Of a stretch of 64,000 bases of DNA, positions 59,303 through 64,000 are shown in pieces. This stretch comes from Streptomyces marincola (GTDB taxonomy: Bacteria > Actinomycetota > Actinomycetes > Streptomycetales > Streptomycetaceae): the NCBI RefSeq assembly GCF_020410765.1, contig NZ_CP084541.1, positions 5,351,001-5,415,000 on the forward strand. The letters are read 5' to 3'. Under the pieces are notes generated by a model. The model saw only the letters and a program-made list of their open reading frames with translations, had not been told where the DNA came from and ran no database searches. A program made the position numbers and the translations under genes. The first letter of the stretch is position 1; each line of letters opens with the position of its first letter.

Positions 59303-60942
59303 GGCACGCGGCGCACCGCGCCGCGCTGCTCGCGGGTCCGCTGGCCTTCTTCGCGCTGTTCTTCGCCTACCCGGTCGCGGCCATCACCGACCGCGGGCTG
59401 CGGCCCGACGGGGTGTGGCAGCCGGGCCGGGTGGCCGAGGTGCTGGCGGACCCGGGCGTGGCGCAGGTGCTGTGGTTCACCCTGTGGCAGGCCGCCGCCT
59501 CCACGGTGCTGACGCTGGCGCTCGCGCTGCCGGGCGCCTACGTCTTCGCGCGTCTTGACTTCCCCGGCAGGCGGCTGCTGCACGCGTTCGTCACCGTGCC
59601 GTTCGTGCTGCCCACCGTCGTGATCGGGGCGGCGTTCCTCGGCCTGGTGGGCCGGGGCGGGCTGCTCGACGACCTGTGGGGGATGCGTCTGGACAGCAGC
59701 GTGTGGGCGATCCTGCTGGCGCACGCGTTCTTCAACTACGCCGTCGTCGTGCGCACCGTCGGGGGGCTGTGGGCCCAGCTCGACCCGCGGCAGGAGGAGG
59801 CCGCCCGGGTCCTGGGCGCGAGCCGGTTCGCCGCGTTCCGGCGCGTGACGCTGCCGGCGCTCGCGCCCTCGGTGGCCGCGGCCGGGCTGATGGTGTACCT
59901 GTTCACGTTCACGTCGTTCGGCGTCGTGCAGATCCTGGGCAGCCCGCGGCAGGCGACCCTCGAAGTGGAGATCTACCGGCAGACCGCCCAACTCCTCGAC
60001 CTGCCGACGGCCGCGGTGCTGACGCTGGTGCAGTTCGCCGCCGTCGGCCTGCTGCTGGCCGCGCACTCCTGGATCGTCCGGCGCAGGGAGAGCGCCCTCG
60101 CGCTCGTCGACCCGGCGCGCACCGCACGCCGCCCGCGCGGCGCGGCCGACCGCGCGCTGCTCGGCGGCACGCTCGCGGTCATCGCGCTGCTGCTGGTGCT
60201 GCCGCTGGCCGTCCTCGTGGAGCGCTCCCTGTCGGGACCCGACGGCTACGGGCTGACGCACTACCGCGCCCTGGCCGCCGAGGACGGCGGCACGTTCGCG
60301 GTGCCCCCGCTCGACGCGATCGGCAACTCCCTGTCCTACGCCGCCGTGGCCACGCTGATCGCGCTCGCGGTCGGCGGGCTCGCCGCCGCCGCGCTGACCC
60401 GGCGCGCCGGGCGGTTCACGCGCGGCTTCGACGCGCTGCTGATGCTGCCGCTGGGCACCTCGGCGGTCACCGTCGGCTTCGGCTTCCTCATCGCGCTCGA
60501 CGAGCCGCCGCTCGACCTGCGGTCCTCGTGGATCCTCGTGCCGCTGGCGCAGGCCCTGGTGGGGGTGCCGTTCGTGGTCAGGGTCATGCTGCCGGTGCTG
60601 CGCGCGGTGGACGAGCGGCTGCGGGAGGCCGCCGCGGTGCTCGGCGCCTCGCCGCTGCGCGCGTGGCGCGAGGTGGACCTGCCGCTGGTGCGGCGGGCCC
60701 TGCTCGTCGCGGCGGGGTTCGCGTTCGCCGTGTCGCTCGGCGAGTTCGGCGCCACCGTGTTCATCGCCCGCGCCGACCGGCCCACGCTGCCGGTCGCCGT
60801 GGCCCGGCTGCTCGGCCGGGCGGGCGAGCTGAACTACGGGCAGGCGATGGCGCTGAGCACCGTGCTCATGCTGACCTGCCTGCTGACCCTGCTGCTGCTG
60901 GAGCGCCTTCGCCCGGCCCGCTCGACCGAACTGGTGGCCTGA
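59299..60942 (+). CDS. thiP: Thiamine ABC transporter permease
   Basis: 547 aa, a fused dimeric permease with about 12 membrane segments. Two EAA loops, EEAARVLGASRFAAFRRVTL and REAAAVLGASPLRAWREVDL, one in each half, contact the ATPase. Starts ATGA across the thiB stop and ends TGATG at thiQ, so all three proteins are made stoichiometrically. Confidence 0.95.
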   Translation: MRHAAHRAALLAGPLAFFALFFAYPVAAITDRGLRPDGVWQPGRVAEVLADPGVAQVLWFTLWQAAASTVLTLALALPGAYVFARLDFPGRRLLHAFVTVPFVLPTVVIGAAFLGLVGRGGLLDDLWGMRLDSSVWAILLAHAFFNYAVVVRTVGGLWAQLDPRQEEAARVLGASRFAAFRRVTLPALAPSVAAAGLMVYLFTFTSFGVVQILGSPRQATLEVEIYRQTAQLLDLPTAAVLTLVQFAAVGLLLAAHSWIVRRRESALALVDPARTARRPRGAADRALLGGTLAVIALLLVLPLAVLVERSLSGPDGYGLTHYRALAAEDGGTFAVPPLDAIGNSLSYAAVATLIALAVGGLAAAALTRRAGRFTRGFDALLMLPLGTSAVTVGFGFLIALDEPPLDLRSSWILVPLAQALVGVPFVVRVMLPVLRAVDERLREAAAVLGASPLRAWREVDLPLVRRALLVAAGFAFAVSLGEFGATVFIARADRPTLPVAVARLLGRAGELNYGQAMALSTVLMLTCLLTLLLLERLRPARSTELVA

Positions 60943-62012
60943 TGTCCCTGCTCGAACTCTCCGGCGTCTGCGTCTCCTACGGCCGGCGCACCGCGCTGCA
61001 CGCCGTGGACCTGCGGATGGCGGCCCACGAGACGGTGTGCGTGCTCGGCCCGAGCGGCAGCGGCAAGTCCACGCTGCTGCGCGTGGTGGCGGGCCTGACC
61101 GCGCCCGACGGCGGAACGGTCCGGCTGGACGGCCGCGACCAGGCGGGCGTCCCGCCGCATCGCAGGGGCGTGGGGCTGATGTTCCAGGACCACCAGCTGT
61201 TCCCGCAGCGGGACGTGGGCGGCAACATCGCGTTCGGGCCGCGGATGCACCGGGTGCCCGCGGCGGAGACGGAGCGCCGCGTGGCCGAACTCCTCGAACT
61301 GGTGGGCCTGCCGGGCGCGCAGCGGCGGCCCGTCTCCGGCCTCTCCGGCGGCGAGCAGCAGCGCGTCGCGCTGGCCCGCGCCCTGGCGCCGCGGCCCCGG
61401 CTGCTGATGCTGGACGAGCCGCTCGGCCAGCTCGACCGCGACCTGCGGGAACGGCTGGCGGTCGAGCTGCGGCAGCTGTTCCGCCGCCTTGGCACCACCG
61501 TGCTGGCCGTGACCCACGACCAGGGGGAGGCGTTCGCCCTGGCCGACCGGGTGCTGGTGATGCGCGAGGGCCGCGTCGCCCAGGCGGGCAGCCCCCTGGA
61601 GGTATGGCAGCGCCCCGCCGACGCGTTCGTCGCGCGCTTCCTCGGCTTCCGCAACATCGCCGGGGCGCGCGTCGGCGCGGACGGGCACGCGGACACCCCC
61701 TGGGGCGCGGTGCCCGTGCCCGACGGCACGCCGCCCGGCCCCTGCCGGGTGCTGATCCGGCCGCCGGGCGTGCGGCTCGGCGGGGCGCTGCCGGCCGTGG
61801 TCAGGGCCAGGACCTTCCGCGGCGACCATGTGCTGCTGCACCTGGAGCCCGAACGCGGCCCCGTGCTCGAAGCCGCGTGCCGGCCGGCGGCGGCGCCGGC
61901 CGAGGGCGAGGCGGTGGGCGTCGGCTTCGACGCCGCCGAGGTGGTGGCGCTGCCGCCGGGCGACGACAACGGGGACGGGAACGGCGGCGTCGGGGCGGCG
62001 GCAGCGGACTGA
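60942..62012 (+). CDS. thiQ: Thiamine ABC transporter ATP-binding protein
   Basis: 356 aa. Walker A LGPSGSGKSTLLRVVAG near residue 36, Q-loop MFQDHQLFPQ, signature LSGGEQQRVALARAL, Walker B LLMLDEPLGQLD, H-loop VTHDQGEA. The C-terminal 120 residues form a TOBE-like regulatory domain. The end is Asp/Asn/Gly-rich (GDDNGDGNGG), probably disordered. The operon ends here. Confidence 0.94.
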   Translation: MSLLELSGVCVSYGRRTALHAVDLRMAAHETVCVLGPSGSGKSTLLRVVAGLTAPDGGTVRLDGRDQAGVPPHRRGVGLMFQDHQLFPQRDVGGNIAFGPRMHRVPAAETERRVAELLELVGLPGAQRRPVSGLSGGEQQRVALARALAPRPRLLMLDEPLGQLDRDLRERLAVELRQLFRRLGTTVLAVTHDQGEAFALADRVLVMREGRVAQAGSPLEVWQRPADAFVARFLGFRNIAGARVGADGHADTPWGAVPVPDGTPPGPCRVLIRPPGVRLGGALPAVVRARTFRGDHVLLHLEPERGPVLEAACRPAAAPAEGEAVGVGFDAAEVVALPPGDDNGDGNGGVGAAAAD

Positions 62013-62148
62013 CCGTCAGGCCGCGGGACCGGACCGCGCCGCGAACAGCGCGTGAGAAGGTGAAAGTTTCCGTCTAGGCGCGGGGGCCGGGGCGAAGTAA
62101 ATTGTCGCCGCAGCCACCCCGCCATCCGCATCCCCCGGAGGGAACCGC

Positions 62149-63705
62149 ATGAGACGGCTCCTGCCCACCCTGCTCGCCTGCGCCGGACTGCTGACCGGCA
62201 CGGCCGTCGCCGCGCCGGCGCAGGCCGAGGACAACCCGCCCGAGCAGTGGCGCAGTTACTGGGTCGACGCCTTCAACGAGGGCATATACACGCCGGACCA
62301 GGTCGGCACGCTCATCGACGACGCGCTCGCCGTCAACGCCAACGCGCTGATCGTGCAGACCGCCCGCCGCTACGACTGCTTCTGCAACCGCGCCCTGTAC
62401 CCCAGGACCGACGCGGCGATCGACCCGGCGCCGTACGACCCGCTGGACGAGGTCATCGAGCAGGCCCACGCCGCCGGTCTCGAAGTGCACGCCTGGGTCA
62501 ACGTCAACACCATGTGGAACAGCGCGACCCCGCCGCGTTCAGCCGACCACGTCTTCAACCGGCACGGCCCCGGCGCGACCGGCGCCGACCGGTGGCTGAA
62601 CCGGAAGGCGGACGGCACCGAACTCGTGGGCGCCAACGCCTACATCGACCCGGGCCACCCCGACGCCGTCGAGTACATCGTCTCCGCCGTCCAGAGCATC
62701 GTCCGCGAGTACGACGTGGACGGCATCAACCTGGACTACATCCGCTATCCCGACGGCAGTTCCACGACGACGCACAGCGACTGGGGCTACAACGAGGTGT
62801 CGCTGGAACGGTTCCGGCAGGCGACCGGCCGCACGGACACCCCGGACCCGGCGGACCCGCAGTGGAGCGACTGGCGGCGCGACCAGGTCACCAACCTGGT
62901 GCGCCGCGTCTACCTCGGCATGTGGGAGGTCGACCCGGGGGCCAGGCTGTCCATGGACGCCATCACCTACGGCTTCGGGCCGCAGACCACCGGCGGCTGG
63001 GAGACCACCCGCACCTACCGCGAGGTGCTCCAGGACTGGTCGGGCTGGCTCGACGAGGGAATCATGGACACGGTCGTCGCCATGAACTACAAGCGCGACT
63101 GGAACCAGGACCAGGCCAGGATGTTCGCCGAATGGACGGAGTACCTGGCCGACGCGCAGGGGGAGCGGCAGGCGGTCAACGGCCCGGCCCTGTACCTGAA
63201 CTCCGTCTCCGACAGCCTCGCCCAGGCCCGCCTCTCGCTCGCGCCCACCGAGGCGGGCAACACGGCGGCCGGGTGGAGCGGCTACTCCTACGCCAACCCC
63301 AGCATGGACGTGCCGGAAGCGGGCCGCCCGGCCGAACAGGAGCGGCTCGCCGAGGCGTTGACCAGCGGGCCCGACGCACCGTTCGCCGAGGAGGCCGCGG
63401 TGCCCGGCATGCCGTGGAAGGCGCGGCCGGAGGACGGCCACATCACCGGGGAACTGGCCCTGCGGGACGGCACGCCGCTGGACGGCGCCGAGGTCACGCT
63501 CACCCCGCTGACCCCAGGCGGCGAACGGCACACGCGCCGGGCCGACGGCTCGGGGTGGTTCGGCTTCGCGCACGTCGAGCCCGGGCTCTACCTGGCGCGT
63601 GTCGCCCCGCCGCGCGGCGTCGAGCGGGTGCCCGCGGAGGTCGTGCGGGTCCAGCGCGGCACCATCGCGGAGGCGGAGTTCCCGGCCTTCGGCCCCCGGC
63701 GCTGA
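62149..63705 (+). CDS. Secreted GHL10-type glycoside hydrolase-like protein
   Basis: 518 aa. Signal peptide residues 1-26 (cleavage near APAQA). Residues about 30-390 are a GHL10 (DUF187) TIM barrel: WRSYWVDAFNEGIYTPDQVG, NALIVQTARRYDCFCNRALY, VDGINLDYIRYPDGS (the conserved D..N.DYIRYP), YGFGPQTTGGW and VVAMNYKRDWNQDQARMF. The last 90 residues look like a carboxypeptidase-regulatory beta domain (ITGELALRDGTPLDGAEVTL). Substrate unknown; likely an extracellular polysaccharide or glycan. ATG with GGAGGGAA ahead. A long hairpin follows. Confidence 0.9.
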   Translation: MRRLLPTLLACAGLLTGTAVAAPAQAEDNPPEQWRSYWVDAFNEGIYTPDQVGTLIDDALAVNANALIVQTARRYDCFCNRALYPRTDAAIDPAPYDPLDEVIEQAHAAGLEVHAWVNVNTMWNSATPPRSADHVFNRHGPGATGADRWLNRKADGTELVGANAYIDPGHPDAVEYIVSAVQSIVREYDVDGINLDYIRYPDGSSTTTHSDWGYNEVSLERFRQATGRTDTPDPADPQWSDWRRDQVTNLVRRVYLGMWEVDPGARLSMDAITYGFGPQTTGGWETTRTYREVLQDWSGWLDEGIMDTVVAMNYKRDWNQDQARMFAEWTEYLADAQGERQAVNGPALYLNSVSDSLAQARLSLAPTEAGNTAAGWSGYSYANPSMDVPEAGRPAEQERLAEALTSGPDAPFAEEAAVPGMPWKARPEDGHITGELALRDGTPLDGAEVTLTPLTPGGERHTRRADGSGWFGFAHVEPGLYLARVAPPRGVERVPAEVVRVQRGTIAEAEFPAFGPRR

Positions 63706-63723
63706 GGCCACGCCCCGCCGGGA

Positions 63724-63762
63724 CGGCCCGGCGCCGCGGCCCTTCCGCCCGGCGCCGGGCCG
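63724..63762. terminator. Terminator between the GHL10 gene and the convergent membrane gene
   Basis: CGGCCCGGCGCC/GGCGCCGGGCCG, exact 12-bp stem (63724-63735 with 63751-63762) and a 15-base loop. It can serve both convergent genes. Confidence 0.6.
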
Positions 63763-63778
63763 CCGTGCCGCGGCCGGC

Positions 63779-64000
63779 TCACCGGCCCCCCGGCAGCGCG
63801 AACAGCAGCGCGGCCAGCCAGGTCAGCGGCACCAGCGCGCCGAACAGCGCCGCAGCGCGCAGCCACGCCGCGCCGCGCAGCAGGCCGCGCGGCGCGCCGA
63901 GGCGGGCCAGCGTCGCGGTGGCCGACCTGCGGTCGGCACGCGCGGCGCCGGCCACGGTGGCGACCGTGCCGAGCGCGCACACCAGGACCACGCCGGCGCC
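63779..64000 (-). CDS. C-terminal end of an FtsX-like membrane protein (partial)
   Basis: About 73 residues from the 3' end of a gene whose start lies beyond the window. VVLVCALGTVATVAGAARAD is a membrane helix, followed by the cytoplasmic loop DRRSATATLARLGAPRGLLR and a second helix (ALFGALVPLTWLAALLFALP). The xLARLGAPRG loop between two terminal helices is typical of FtsX/MacB-type ABC permeases. The family assignment is tentative because so little is visible. Confidence 0.6.
   Translation of the reverse strand, partial: GAGVVLVCALGTVATVAGAARADRRSATATLARLGAPRGLLRGAAWLRAAALFGALVPLTWLAALLFALPGGR

Noticed and set aside
61957..62010. Asp/Asn/Gly run at the thiQ C-terminus as a calcium-binding loop
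   Set aside because: The spacing resembles an EF-hand loop only superficially and there is no flanking helix pair; more likely a disordered tail.

Overview
The window is a high-GC (roughly 72-75 %) actinobacterial chromosome segment. It is almost certainly from Streptomyces or a very close relative. Third codon positions are nearly all G/C, GTG and TTG starts are common, and the gene order matches, as I remember it, the S. coelicolor core segment from ndgR-leuCD through hupS, gpsA, recG, rnc, smc, ftsY, nsdA, amtB-glnK-glnD, ffh, rpsP-rimM-trmD-rplS, sipWXYZ, whiG, rpsB-tsf-pyrH-frr-cdsA and rlmN. I see no insertion sequence, prophage, CRISPR array, rRNA or tRNA gene.

Layout. 0-2.8 kb: regulator ndgR (partial, minus strand) divergent from leuCD, with an operator-like palindrome between them and a perfect terminator after leuD. 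2.9-8.0 kb: a small conserved gene, the HU-like protein HupS, a small leaderless gene, cofC (coenzyme F420), a phospholipid pair (PlsC-like/GpsA) and Ddl (cell wall). 8.0-10.7 kb: a DUF3515 lipoprotein and an Lrp ligand-domain protein, divergent from thiL-thiD (thiamine). 10.8-17.6 kb: rpmB, a FakA-like DAK2 protein, recG, two uncharacterised genes, rsmD and coaD. 17.6-21.4 kb: a DivIVA-like coiled-coil protein, then DUF177-rpmF-rnc-mutM. 21.4-29.9 kb: a secreted CAP protein, acylphosphatase, a 68-aa coiled-coil protein, smc, a GlcP-like sugar permease and ftsY. 30-38.6 kb: a prim-pol-like protein, nsdA, the nitrogen operon amtB-glnK-glnD behind a good GlnR box, and ffh. 38.6-39.1 kb looks like a decayed gene. 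39.1-46.6 kb: a SprT-like protein, rpsP-khpA-rimM-trmD-rplS, four tandem type I signal peptidases and a DUF2469 protein.

46.6-52.3 kb is the most unusual part. The block M23 peptidase/TetR/whiG/dprA/comM/yraN sits in the opposite orientation to the order I remember from S. coelicolor. It is bounded by a 45-bp imperfect inverted repeat (37/45 identical), each arm carrying a pair of DnaA-box-like 9-mers. Inside the block the M23 frame has no stop after its homologous part and runs antisense through the whole TetR gene.

52.5-58.1 kb returns to the conserved translation and lipid run rpsB-tsf-pyrH-frr-cdsA-rlmN. 58.1-62.0 kb is a TPP riboswitch followed by a translationally coupled thiamine importer, thiB-thiP-thiQ. 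The window ends with a secreted GHL10-type glycoside hydrolase and the 3' end of a membrane protein on the minus strand.

Most of the window is housekeeping genome. I found no convincing candidate for a wholly new defence or biosynthetic system. What deserves a second look is the inversion with DnaA boxes, the open M23 frame, a 185-nt sipX/sipY overlap, a 15-bp tandem repeat after ftsY, a prion-like tail on the DivIVA-like protein, and recurrent leaderless promoters. Statements about S. coelicolor gene order are from memory and were not checked by search.
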